This document shows, one piece after another, positions 36,373-45,167 of a DNA stretch of 64,000 nucleotides (positions are counted from its first letter, which is position 1; the number at the start of each line of letters is the position of its first letter). A program made the position numbers and the translations under genes. Source of the DNA: Leptospiraceae bacterium (GTDB taxonomy: Bacteria > Spirochaetota > Leptospiria > Leptospirales > Leptospiraceae); NCBI GenBank assembly GCA_024233835.1, contig JACKPC010000002.1:209001-273000 (forward strand). The letters are read 5' to 3'. Below the pieces are notes generated by a model. That model was not told the DNA's origin and made no database searches. It was given only the letters and a program-made list of their open reading frames with translations.

Positions 36373-37644
36373 TTAATTTCTTCTCTTTAAAATATTTATA
36401 GTTTCAAAATAAACGGAAAATGGAGGTGGACTTAAATCCAGCTTCTTCTCAATGATTTCAGAAGCCCATTTTCTTTCAATATGATCACAGAAATCTTTGA
36501 TATTTCTACCTGACATTCCCATCAAACCGGAAGCTATCCCTTTTCTATCCTCGTGTGATAGGTGGATGGAGTAATTCTCCAAAATAGATATGATTTCCTC
36601 TTCATTTGGTAGTGGAAAGTAAATAGTTTTGTCAAATCTGGATAAGAGAGCATGATCCAGATCCTGCTTTCGATTCGTAGCTCCTATTGTAATCGTTTTC
36701 CCTTTTTGTTCAAATCCATCTAATTTTCGCAGAAGAACCGATAATATCTTCCTGGTTGCTTCTATCATTCCATCCTCCCGGGAACCTGCAAGCGAATCAA
36801 TTTCATCCAAAAAGATAAGACTGGAAGGGAAAAGGGCTGCTGCATCGAAAACATAGGCTAAATTCTGGGCACTTTCACCGTAATATTTACTCATGATAGA
36901 TTCAATAGGAACATAGATCAGGGGAATATCACTCAAATATGAGACGATTTTTGCCATTGTGGTCTTTCCCACTCCGGGTTCTCCTTCAAATAGAATAGCC
37001 CGTGGCCTATTTCTTCCGGGATATTTCCTGGTTAAACGAGACACTTCATCGTAAGTCTCCGGGCTTTCAAGTGGAAGAATAATAGACTCCTTTATTTCCC
37101 GTTTCACCTCTTCGTACCCTCCTATTAATTCAAAACCATACCTTTCTCCGGCTGACTTTACTTTTGAGGGTTCAAATACAGTGACTCCCAATTTTGATAG
37201 TATTTCTACCGGGTCTGCTTTGTTTTCATTTTTATCCCGATAAAAAAAGGTATAAAGTGCAAGAAGGGCATACACTTCCTGCTTTTTAAAATCACCTTTC
37301 TTGGAAACTTCAACTTTAGCCTGCCCTCTCGAACTTATAAATCGAAATCGGACGTTCTCCATGAGTCCTTTTGTCTCGAAAATATTCTCGTTTAGTGCCT
37401 GAAAGCTATAAAAACCGGGTTCAAATGTATGAATCCGTAGATTTTCGATATGTGATTTTATCAATTGTATACAGCCCAGAAGATTTTCATTATTAAGTGA
37501 GGGAATGGTAAATTGTACCCTTGTTTCTCCTTTTTCCAGAGTAACTTGTGGAATTTCATTTCCTTCATTTCTTTTGGTTTTTAACTCCCGAAACAAAAGT
37601 TCCTGAAGACTTAAATAATCGATCCCGCTTTTATCAGTTTCCAA
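36373..37644 (-). CDS. AAA+ ATPase (proteasome-subunit/FtsH-like AAA domain)
   Basis: The 423-residue protein has a non-conserved N-terminal half. The AAA module follows: Walker A GEPGVGKT (221-228), the pore-loop-like SKYYGES, Walker B LIFLDEID (276-283), sensor GATNRKQDLDHALLSRFD with arginine finger, and a C-terminal lid. No protease domain is attached. The start is a TTG at 37644 with GGAAAG about 12 bases before. It diverges from fliN. The substrate is unknown. Confidence 0.85.
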   Translation of the reverse strand: METDKSGIDYLSLQELLFRELKTKRNEGNEIPQVTLEKGETRVQFTIPSLNNENLLGCIQLIKSHIENLRIHTFEPGFYSFQALNENIFETKGLMENVRFRFISSRGQAKVEVSKKGDFKKQEVYALLALYTFFYRDKNENKADPVEILSKLGVTVFEPSKVKSAGERYGFELIGGYEEVKREIKESIILPLESPETYDEVSRLTRKYPGRNRPRAILFEGEPGVGKTTMAKIVSYLSDIPLIYVPIESIMSKYYGESAQNLAYVFDAAALFPSSLIFLDEIDSLAGSREDGMIEATRKILSVLLRKLDGFEQKGKTITIGATNRKQDLDHALLSRFDKTIYFPLPNEEEIISILENYSIHLSHEDRKGIASGLMGMSGRNIKDFCDHIERKWASEIIEKKLDLSPPPFSVYFETINILKRRN

Positions 37645-37759
37645 GTGATTTTTACTTTCCTTTTAAAAAAAACTGTCGATGTTTATATAAATTAAGCACT
37701 TGACGTTTTCAAGTTTTTATTAGAGGCTTATCCTATAAAGTTTCCCGGAGTTTATTAGA

Positions 37760-38302
37760 ATGGCAGAAGGTTCACTTTCCCAAAATGAAATCGATGAGTT
37801 ACTAAATGCAGCCCAATCCGACGATTCTTCCGGAGCTGGAGATGATCCCTTTGCATCTCTTCTCGCAGGAGCAGGTGAAGGTGGTACGACTTCATCCGAT
37901 CTGGCTGAGCTAGATTCTCTTTTAGGAGGGGGGGGAGGTGGCGGTGGCCCTTCTTCAGATGCAATTATGGCAGCTCTTGGCCCTACTCCGGCTCCATCCA
38001 AACCTGCAACAGGTGGAGGTGGTAGAAGCGGAGTGGGAGGAACAAATTCCAACTTAAACCTCCTTATGGATGTAACAATGTCCTTGACTGTAGAGTTAGG
38101 AAGAACACTTCGTTACATTAAAGACGTTTTACAACTTACTGAAGGGGCTATCGTAGAATTAGACAAGAATGTTGGAGAAGAGCTGGATATTCTGGTAAAT
38201 GGAAAGCTCATCGGGCACGGTAAACTAATTGTTCTGGATGATTACTACGGTATACAAATTACACACATTATCGATCCTATGGAAAGGTTAAAACTCGCTT
38301 AG
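37760..38302 (+). CDS. fliN: Flagellar motor switch protein FliN with an N-terminal CheY-binding-type peptide
   Basis: The 180-residue protein opens with LSQNEIDELLNAAQ (5-18), almost the same as the FliM N-terminus. A flexible acidic, Gly-rich linker includes a run of eight Gly. The SpoA domain fills the last 80 residues (MDVTMSLTVELGRTLRYIKDVL, VNGKLIGHGKLIVLDDYYG). It builds the base of the C ring. The N-terminal peptide could bind CheY-P or a CheC-type phosphatase. Confidence 0.93.
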   Translation: MAEGSLSQNEIDELLNAAQSDDSSGAGDDPFASLLAGAGEGGTTSSDLAELDSLLGGGGGGGGPSSDAIMAALGPTPAPSKPATGGGGRSGVGGTNSNLNLLMDVTMSLTVELGRTLRYIKDVLQLTEGAIVELDKNVGEELDILVNGKLIGHGKLIVLDDYYGIQITHIIDPMERLKLA

Positions 38303-38317
38303 AGTTTTAACCTTTTT
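38283..38317. terminator. Bidirectional terminator holding both stop codons of fliN and the convergent gene
   Basis: AAAGGTTAAAACTC (38283-38296), loop GCTTA, GAGTTTTAACCTTT (38302-38315) and a T tail. The stem has 14 perfect pairs, and the two stop codons overlap in the loop. Confidence 0.85.
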
Positions 38318-38592
38318 AGAACTGGCAGTACAAATAGCAGTAACAGAAAAGAAGATACCATCAAACTAAAAAGAATGAATACTGCTTTTCCGGATATCAA
38401 AAGTGATTTATCCGGATTCATGACTGTATTATGAAATACAGCACTATTCCCTTCTGAAATACTTACAGAAAGTGAATTTGTTGAGCTACTAGCTTTTTCT
38501 GAACTGATATTCAAACTTTCAAAAGCTTCTCCAGTTTTGTTGGCACCGTCTCCAAAGTATATCGTAAGCCTCTCACTCTTTTTATCCGTCAT
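38299..38592 (-). CDS. Small tail-anchored membrane protein
   Basis: The 97-residue protein has a polar Ser-rich N-terminal part and a C-terminal membrane helix (about 68-90, AVFILFSLMVSSFLLLLFVLP) followed by basic residues. No family is recognised. It is supported by the shared terminator and by the absence of another gene here. The ribosome site is weak. Confidence 0.5.
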   Translation of the reverse strand: MTDKKSERLTIYFGDGANKTGEAFESLNISSEKASSSTNSLSVSISEGNSAVFHNTVMNPDKSLLISGKAVFILFSLMVSSFLLLLFVLPVLKRLKL

Positions 38593-38724
38593 AACTCAAT
38601 AATTTATTGAATTAATCCTTACTGTCAAGTAGAAAATAATAAATAAGAGTCCCTGCTTACATTCGTTTTTTTTACTTGAAACTTCTAAAATACTTAAATC
38701 ATTATTATAATTAGGATAAATTAA

Positions 38725-39114
38725 ATGTCACTGCAATCCGTAGAAACAAGAACTGCCTACATTCATATTCTAGAAAACGGAATTGTGAAAAGTATTACCA
38801 GGTCAGGTGCTGAACAAACCCTACAAGATGCTATCGAAAATATGGAAGCCACTTTTAAGCTGGTTCCGGATAGAAAGCTTCTATTACTTGTAGATTTATC
38901 AGGTCTAAAAAGCCAAACAGCCGAAGCTCGTACTTACTATTCAAGTGATGAAGAAATAAACAAAAAAGTGATTGCAGTAGCTATTTGTTCCAATACTCGA
39001 ATTGGAAATCTAATCAGCAACTTTTACTTAAAAATAAATAAACCAATCATTCCGTTTCGACTTTTCTCAAACGAAACAAAAGCAATTGATTGGTTATTAA
39101 AGCAAGCATGTTAA
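38725..39114 (+). CDS. Small STAS-like protein coupled to the hybrid kinase
   Basis: The 129-residue protein has an alpha/beta pattern with KLLLLVDLSGLKSQ and IAVAICSNTRIGNLI, like SpoIIAA/STAS-type or DUF7793 proteins. A TATAAT lies at 38706. Its stop codon overlaps the ATG of the hybrid kinase by 7 bases, so it is probably a partner or sensor for that kinase. Confidence 0.65.
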   Translation: MSLQSVETRTAYIHILENGIVKSITRSGAEQTLQDAIENMEATFKLVPDRKLLLLVDLSGLKSQTAEARTYYSSDEEINKKVIAVAICSNTRIGNLISNFYLKINKPIIPFRLFSNETKAIDWLLKQAC

Positions 39115-40805
39115 ATTCCAAATCCAGAATTAACCAGATTATCCAATCCTTAATGGATATTGTATCCATGAAAGAACCAAAGAAGCTATATGTCAGCGAG
39201 AAGGATAGTGATTTAGATGTAATAAGTGCCGGAATTAATATGATCGCCGACCACATCAAATTTTCCTACTTAAAAAAAACATACCTTGAATCTATCCTGG
39301 AAAACCTACCCGATTCTATTGCTATATTAAAAAAAGATGGGAGCCTTATCTATTCGAATCGTGCTTTTAACGATCTTTTTAACATCTCAAAAACTTCTCC
39401 AAACAAACCTAAGACTATTTACGAGCTCATTGGAAATTTGCCTGATATTACAAGCTTCACTTCAAAAGAAATTCAATTACAGTGCAAAGAATTAATTATT
39501 CCTATAGAAATCAAACTGAGTAAAATCCAGGATTCTTCACCTACTGAATTTACCTGTACCATTCATGACTTAAGCTCACACAAAAAATTATTGCAAGAAC
39601 AGGTAAAATTGAATAAAGAGCTAAACTCCTTATTAGAAACAAAGGAGAATTTTGTTACAAACATGAACCATGAGCTCAAAACCCCACTTAACGCGATTAT
39701 TGGTTTTGCACATCTTTTAAAAGAATCCTCTCCCCTAACAGAAAAACAGAATTTTTATATCAACAATTTTCATGCAGCCAGCGAACAGTTACTGAATATT
39801 GTAAACAATGTATTATTTATTTCTAATATTACAACGAATAGAATCATAATAGAAAAGAAGCAATTTAATTTAGAGTGCATAATCAAAGAAATTGTAAATC
39901 TTTTCTCGAGTAAAGCTCAAGAAAAAGAGTTGGAATTAAGAAATGTTTTTAAGCCATCAATTTCCTCAGAAGTTTATTCCTCACCCAATTTCATACAACA
40001 GATACTCATTAATTTACTAAACAATTCTTTGAAATTCACAAAATATGGCTACATCTCTCTTGAGACAGATATTTTAAACAAGGAAGAAACAACTTATCTT
40101 CACTTTAAAATTAGTGACACCGGAATTGGACTTGGTTCTAAGATAGATACTCTTTTCGAAACCTTTACGCAGGGAGACATGTCTATCAGAAGAGAATATG
40201 GTGGAACCGGACTCGGATTATCAATAGTAAAAGGTTTATTAGATTTATTAGGAGGAACAATTATACCCGGAAATCAGGAAGGAGGAGGAGCAATTTTTGA
40301 AGTTTTGATTCCGATAGAACCGGTAAACTCAGAAAATTCTGAATATGTTGATATAGCTAAAAACACACAAGAATCATACTCACATCTAAATATTTCTTCT
40401 CATGAAATACACAAAGTTTTGGTTGCTGAAGATAATGAGTTTAATCAGCTCGTAATTCAAAGTTTATTGGAAGAAATGGGATTTCAGGTAGAAATGGTAG
40501 ATGATGGAAGAAAAGCCTTAGACAAATTTATAACTGATGACTTTTCTTTAATTATTTTAGATATTCAGATGCCGGTTTTAGATGGAATTCGTACATTGAG
40601 AGAAATGCAGTCCTATTACAAACAATGCAAGAAAAATGCCGTTCCTATTATTGCCTTTACTGCTAATAGCTCAAACGAAGATAGGGATAAGTATTTAAAC
40701 ATAGGCTTTGATGATTTCATTCCTAAACCTGTCAAAGTCACAGATTTAAAAGCTATATTAGGAAACTATTTTCCATCTCTAAATAATGGAAAACTTAATT
40801 CCTAA
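39108..40805 (+). CDS. Hybrid histidine kinase with PAS and C-terminal receiver
   Basis: From ATG 39108 the 565-residue protein has a PAS domain (about 60-160), His188 in NMNHELKTPLNAIIGF, an ATPase domain (INLLNNSLKFT, DTGIGLG, GGTGLGLS) and a receiver with acceptor Asp485 (IILDIQMPVLDG) and Lys in FIPKP. There is no membrane segment, so it senses in the cytoplasm. It overlaps the STAS-like gene at the start and converges with the coiled-coil gene at the end (4-base overlap). Confidence 0.9.
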   Translation: MLNSKSRINQIIQSLMDIVSMKEPKKLYVSEKDSDLDVISAGINMIADHIKFSYLKKTYLESILENLPDSIAILKKDGSLIYSNRAFNDLFNISKTSPNKPKTIYELIGNLPDITSFTSKEIQLQCKELIIPIEIKLSKIQDSSPTEFTCTIHDLSSHKKLLQEQVKLNKELNSLLETKENFVTNMNHELKTPLNAIIGFAHLLKESSPLTEKQNFYINNFHAASEQLLNIVNNVLFISNITTNRIIIEKKQFNLECIIKEIVNLFSSKAQEKELELRNVFKPSISSEVYSSPNFIQQILINLLNNSLKFTKYGYISLETDILNKEETTYLHFKISDTGIGLGSKIDTLFETFTQGDMSIRREYGGTGLGLSIVKGLLDLLGGTIIPGNQEGGGAIFEVLIPIEPVNSENSEYVDIAKNTQESYSHLNISSHEIHKVLVAEDNEFNQLVIQSLLEEMGFQVEMVDDGRKALDKFITDDFSLIILDIQMPVLDGIRTLREMQSYYKQCKKNAVPIIAFTANSSNEDRDKYLNIGFDDFIPKPVKVTDLKAILGNYFPSLNNGKLNS

Positions 40806-41797
40806 ATAAAGATTCCTTTTTCGATTTCCAATTCTTTTATATAATCTGTTGGATTTTGAAACCTGTCCTGTTTTTCTATATTATTTAATTCTTCCTTCTT
40901 TTTTGCTTCCTGCAATTCTTTATTCAAAATATCAATTTCTTGCTTTAATGATTGAATCATAGAATTTGATTCCTCTAACTTTGAATTTTCCAGTGTTTCT
41001 ATACGAATTCTGGATTCTAAGTCCCGGTTTAAACTTTCAATTTTTTGCTTTAACTTACCCTCTTCTTCCTCCTTATCTAATAACTCTTTCTTTAAAGAAT
41101 CGATTTTATGATTAGCATGTTTTTCCTGCTCTAAGCTGTTTGCTAATTCTTTATTCAAATCATCTAACTTTTCTTTTAATATATTCTCTTCTTTTTTTTT
41201 CTCATGAAGCACTGCGGAAAGTTCTCGAAGTTTTTCTTCATTATCATCTGAAGATTTATATTTTGCTCGTTCTGCTTTTTCTTTATTCTCCGGGTTATCG
41301 TTTATTGAAAGATAACGAGTATGCAATGCTCTATCCAGAGAATCTCTTAAATAACTAATTTCCTTATCCCGTAAATGAATGGCCTCCATTAAAAATTGAT
41401 GATTACTCTGTAAAGAATGCATCTGCTTATTCAGTAGTTCCACTGTCATGCTCAGGTTTTCTAGCTTTTCTTCTGATATGGTAAATGGATTTGCCCTGTA
41501 AGTTTCTTCCGGTGGTTTCAAATAATGATTACTCGCCTTTTCATGAAACAATCGATTGAGTTCGTCCAAACTCTCCCAGACATAGTGTTTCATATTTTCA
41601 TAATATTCATTATGGGGAGTAAAGGAAGAAATTACCTGGTATAAATGATTCAGAACTTTTACTATTTGCTTATCTTTCTGCTTAAGTTCCTTATTATAAG
41701 AAATCATCCGTTTATGGTTATGAGCAATTTTTTTATAATTTTCGATAAGAAATTCATATTTATCTTTCTTCATGATTTCATTCTGATTATCATCCAT
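40802..41797 (-). CDS. Coiled-coil protein at the end of the hyp operon
   Basis: The 331-residue protein has an N-terminal helical domain (about 1-130) and a long coiled coil (about 120-310, heptads such as KLDDLNKELANSLEQEKHAN). No enzyme motif is seen. The ATG lies inside the last codons of hypB, so translation is coupled. It could be a scaffold or polar-localisation protein for the hydrogenase or its maturation set; this is inferred from position only. Confidence 0.65.
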   Translation of the reverse strand: MDDNQNEIMKKDKYEFLIENYKKIAHNHKRMISYNKELKQKDKQIVKVLNHLYQVISSFTPHNEYYENMKHYVWESLDELNRLFHEKASNHYLKPPEETYRANPFTISEEKLENLSMTVELLNKQMHSLQSNHQFLMEAIHLRDKEISYLRDSLDRALHTRYLSINDNPENKEKAERAKYKSSDDNEEKLRELSAVLHEKKKEENILKEKLDDLNKELANSLEQEKHANHKIDSLKKELLDKEEEEGKLKQKIESLNRDLESRIRIETLENSKLEESNSMIQSLKQEIDILNKELQEAKKKEELNNIEKQDRFQNPTDYIKELEIEKGIFI

Positions 41798-42461
41798 AAA
41801 TTTTTTCCCCCATTAGTTTTATGATTCTTACTGCAAGCTCTTCGATTCCTATACCCGTTTTGGCTGAAATTTCAAGAACATTTTGTCCGGGTTTAACCCT
41901 GTATATATTCTCTTTCAATAAGGATAGATTAGAACCTATTATTTCAGCTATGTCAACTTTATTTATAAGCACCAGATCGGATTTTAGAAAAATTCTCGGA
42001 TATTTTAAAGGTTTATCTTCACCCTCAGTAGGACTTGTAATAACAATATTTAAATCCGAACCAATATCTGATTCACCGGGACAAACAAGATTTCCAACAT
42101 TCTCTACCAGAATTAATTGTAAAGAAGAATTATTTAGTTCTTCCATGGCCGCAAGTACGGTATTTGAACCCAGATGACACAATCCCCCCGTTTGCTCAGT
42201 ATTAATTTGAACAATGGGAATCTGAAGTGGTTGAAGCCTTTTCGAATCATTTAAGGTAGCCACATCTCCCTCAATCACTCCAACAGATATTCCTTTCGCA
42301 AGCAGATAAGGTATAAGTTTTTCCAGAACCAGAGTTTTTCCGGCTCCAGGCGAACTCATGAAGTTAACCATATATTGTTTGTCTCTATTAAGTATCTTTC
42401 TTACTTCATCAGCGAGCTTTTTATTTTTCTCTAAAACGTGTTGCACTACCTGTATTTCCAT
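41790..42461 (-). CDS. hypB: Hydrogenase nickel incorporation GTPase HypB
   Basis: The 223-residue GTPase has P-loop SSPGAGKT, EGDVATLNDSKR, the metal site GGLCHLGSN, ENVGNLVCPG and NKVD. It delivers nickel to the large subunit together with HypA. There is no His-rich N-terminal store, and only the G-domain metal site is present. Confidence 0.95.
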   Translation of the reverse strand: MEIQVVQHVLEKNKKLADEVRKILNRDKQYMVNFMSSPGAGKTLVLEKLIPYLLAKGISVGVIEGDVATLNDSKRLQPLQIPIVQINTEQTGGLCHLGSNTVLAAMEELNNSSLQLILVENVGNLVCPGESDIGSDLNIVITSPTEGEDKPLKYPRIFLKSDLVLINKVDIAEIIGSNLSLLKENIYRVKPGQNVLEISAKTGIGIEELAVRIIKLMGEKIYG

Positions 42462-42485
42462 AACAAACTCTCCTCTTAATCGTTC

Positions 42486-42830
42486 TCAATTATATGTAAA
42501 ACTATCCACGGTCATAGTGGTATCTATTTCTATCTCTGAGGGCATCTGACATTTTTCACATTCATAAAATAATTCAAATAATTCTTTTACTTCCCGACAT
42601 TTGGGACATGTATGTCTGAGGGGTAATATTTCTATTTCTAAATTAGATTTATTCAAGGAAGGATAACGTTCCTTGATTGCATCATAATAAAATTTTAAAG
42701 AATCCGGATAAATCGAATTTAAAAAACTTGCCTTAAAATATACAGTTGTAATATCAGCGACAATATTTCCCTCTTTAGCCTGTTGATTCACAATCTCTAA
42801 TATTTCTTCGGCTATTCCCATTTCATGCAT
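42486..42830 (-). CDS. hypA: Hydrogenase nickel metallochaperone HypA
   Basis: The 114-residue protein starts MHEMGIAEE, with the nickel-binding His2/Glu3. The zinc site has two CxxC pairs (HTCPKCREV, YECEKCQMP). The ATG shares its A with the hypE stop (TGATG). A start two codons upstream exists, but MHE is the functional N-terminus in this family. Confidence 0.93.
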   Translation of the reverse strand: MHEMGIAEEILEIVNQQAKEGNIVADITTVYFKASFLNSIYPDSLKFYYDAIKERYPSLNKSNLEIEILPLRHTCPKCREVKELFELFYECEKCQMPSEIEIDTTMTVDSFTYN

Positions 42831-43840
42831 CAACAAATCCTCGGTAATAAATCTTGAATTAGCATATTTAGCATACGCTTTCCACCCATACTTGTATGAA
42901 GAATAACTTTACCGGGATACGTATTCGTTATTCTTCCAATATCAGCCGCATTTTCTCCTAATGGATGCGAATGTAATAAGTCCAGAGCTTTCTTTGCATC
43001 CTCTTCACTCACAATCGCAACAAAATTTCCCTCATTCGCCATGTATAAAGGATCCATTCCGAGCATCTCGGCCAATCCTCTCACCTCAGGTTTCAGTGGT
43101 ATTTTATCTTCCTCAAGCTCTATGGAAAATTTGGTTCCATATACAAACTCGTTTAATACAGTTGCTAATCCTCCACGGGTCGGATCCCGCATTAAACGGA
43201 TTCCCGGAGTATTTTCAAATAATAGCTCTGTCATGCTAAGAATAGATTTACAATCACTTAAAATGTTTGCCTGTATATTCAGAGAATTTCTGGCAGTAAA
43301 AATTGCAAATCCATGCTCGGCAAGAGTTCCTGAAACAAGGACTCGATCTCCATTCCGGAAATTCTGTGGAGACAAATGTAGATTCGAATTTCGAAAACCA
43401 ATACCGGAAGTATTTATATAAATTCCATCTGCTTCTCCCCTATTCACTACTTTTGTATCACCCGTTATAATTCGAACTCCATTTGCACTCGCTTCTTTTT
43501 CAATGGAATTTAGGATAAGTTGTAACTCGTCTATGGAAAATCCTTCTTCAATGATAAAAGCACAACTTAAAACCTGAGGTTTAGCCCCTACTACAGCCAA
43601 ATCGTTAAGAGTTCCACAAACAGATAACTTTCCAATGTCTCCTCCGGGGAAAAATCTCGGAGAAACAACAAAGCTATCGGTAGTAAAAGCAAGAGATAAA
43701 TTTGAAAATTCGAATATTCCACTATCTCCGGAAAATGCAAATTCTTTTTCTTTAGCGAAACAGGGAAGTATAATAGTATCCAATAATTCTTTTGAGGCTC
43801 TTCCTCCATTTCCATGACTGAGGTTAATCGTTTTTTTCAT
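42830..43840 (-). CDS. hypE: Carbamoyl-dehydratase HypE
   Basis: The 336-residue PurM-like protein has LSHGNGGRASKEL at the start, FTTDSFVVSP and DPTRGGLATVLNE. It ends in PRIC, whose terminal Cys takes the carbamoyl group from HypF and is dehydrated to thiocyanate for the Fe-CN ligands. It overlaps hypD by 4 bases. Confidence 0.96.
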   Translation of the reverse strand: MKKTINLSHGNGGRASKELLDTIILPCFAKEKEFAFSGDSGIFEFSNLSLAFTTDSFVVSPRFFPGGDIGKLSVCGTLNDLAVVGAKPQVLSCAFIIEEGFSIDELQLILNSIEKEASANGVRIITGDTKVVNRGEADGIYINTSGIGFRNSNLHLSPQNFRNGDRVLVSGTLAEHGFAIFTARNSLNIQANILSDCKSILSMTELLFENTPGIRLMRDPTRGGLATVLNEFVYGTKFSIELEEDKIPLKPEVRGLAEMLGMDPLYMANEGNFVAIVSEEDAKKALDLLHSHPLGENAADIGRITNTYPGKVILHTSMGGKRMLNMLIQDLLPRIC

Positions 43841-44940
43841 GATTCTACACTTTGATAGCGGTAATAACTGGCACAGGTTCCCTCATCACTTACCATACAG
43901 GCACCTTTTGGATGTTCCGGGGTACAGGCTTTAGCAAATAATCTACAGGCAGTTGGATTTTCTTTGCCTTTCAGAATATCTCCACAGATGCAGGCCGGAT
44001 TTTCTCCGGCTACAGTATTAGATAATTTATATTTTTCTAATATATCGTATTGCTTCCATTCCCTTCTTAAACCCATACCGCTTTTAGGAATAAGCCCGAA
44101 ACCCTTCCAGGCCACATCGACTTCCTCAAATACTTCCTTAATCAGTTCCCGGGCTTTTAAATTTCCTTCCTCCGATACAGCTCGTGAATATTTATTTTGA
44201 ATAGAATAATCCTGCTTCTTTCTCTGTTCCAATAGACTCAGTATGGCATGTAAAATATCTACAGGTTCAAAACCACTTACAGAGCAAAACTTATGGTAAT
44301 CCCGAGAAAGGTTCTTATAAATACCGGTTCCTGTAATTGTAGTTACATGCCCCGGTAATAAAAAAGCTTCAATACGGGACTCCGGATCAGAGGCTATAAT
44401 CTTCATCGGCTCAGGCATAGTCTTATGACCGCTTAAGATAAAGAAATTTGTAAGCCTGCTTTCTCTGGCCCTTTTTAATGCAATTGCAGTCATAGGAGTC
44501 GTTGTTTCAAAACCCAGAGCCAGAAATACGATTGTCTTATCCGGGTTTTGTTTTGCAATTTCCACTGCATCCAGAGTAGAATAACAAATTCGTATGTCTC
44601 TACCCGCATTTTTCTCCTTAAGGAGGTTACTCTTTGAACCCGGCACACGTAAAACATCACCATAAGAACTTACAATCACTTCCTCTATATGAGAAAGTTC
44701 TATTCCCTTATCTATAAAATCAGAAGTAGTTACACAAACAGGACAACCCGGACCTGAAATTAACTCAATCGATTCGGGTAGTAAATCTTTAATCCCATAC
44801 TTTAGAATAGCAGCCGTATGCCCTCCGCATACTTCCATAATGGTAAATTTCTCTTCTGTTTGCTGTTTATGAATCTGGTTTATCAGTGCTTTTGAATATT
44901 CCGATTTTCGAAATTCCTGTAACATATCCATAAAAATCAA
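43837..44940 (-). CDS. hypD: Hydrogenase Fe-ligand assembly protein HypD
   Basis: The 367-residue protein has the family cysteines in VCGGHTAAI, SGPGCPVCVTT and the C-terminal [4Fe-4S] set (ACICGDILKG, CRLFAKACTPEHPKGACMVS). GFETTTPMTA is present. It assembles the Fe(CN)2CO unit with HypC. It overlaps hypC by 4 bases. Confidence 0.96.
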   Translation of the reverse strand: MIFMDMLQEFRKSEYSKALINQIHKQQTEEKFTIMEVCGGHTAAILKYGIKDLLPESIELISGPGCPVCVTTSDFIDKGIELSHIEEVIVSSYGDVLRVPGSKSNLLKEKNAGRDIRICYSTLDAVEIAKQNPDKTIVFLALGFETTTPMTAIALKRARESRLTNFFILSGHKTMPEPMKIIASDPESRIEAFLLPGHVTTITGTGIYKNLSRDYHKFCSVSGFEPVDILHAILSLLEQRKKQDYSIQNKYSRAVSEEGNLKARELIKEVFEEVDVAWKGFGLIPKSGMGLRREWKQYDILEKYKLSNTVAGENPACICGDILKGKENPTACRLFAKACTPEHPKGACMVSDEGTCASYYRYQSVES

Positions 44941-45167
44941 TACACCTGATCGATGCCTTCAGTTATGCTCTCGAAATAAGATAATGTTTTTCTCGCTTCC
45001 TCTTCATCTAATTTAGAAATTGCAAATCCCGCATGAACCAAAACATAATCTCCCAATCGAACCGAGTTTATTAAACTTAAATCAACTTCGCGACTAACGT
45101 TCCATATCTCGGCTATCCCCCGATTCCCATCAATAAAACTAATTTTCATCGGAACGGCTAAACACAT
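44937..45167 (-). CDS. hypC: Hydrogenase maturation chaperone HypC
   Basis: The 76-residue protein has the essential N-terminal MCLAVPMKI (Cys2 and Pro6) and GDYVLVHAGFAISKLDEEEA. It carries the Fe(CN)2CO moiety between HypD and the large subunit. It overlaps hypF by about 10 bases. Confidence 0.95.
   Translation of the reverse strand: MCLAVPMKISFIDGNRGIAEIWNVSREVDLSLINSVRLGDYVLVHAGFAISKLDEEEARKTLSYFESITEGIDQVY

Noticed and set aside
37720..38052. Pro-rich minus-strand frame opposite fliN
   Set aside because: It is the complement of the Gly-rich linker of FliN; the SpoA domain fixes the true frame.
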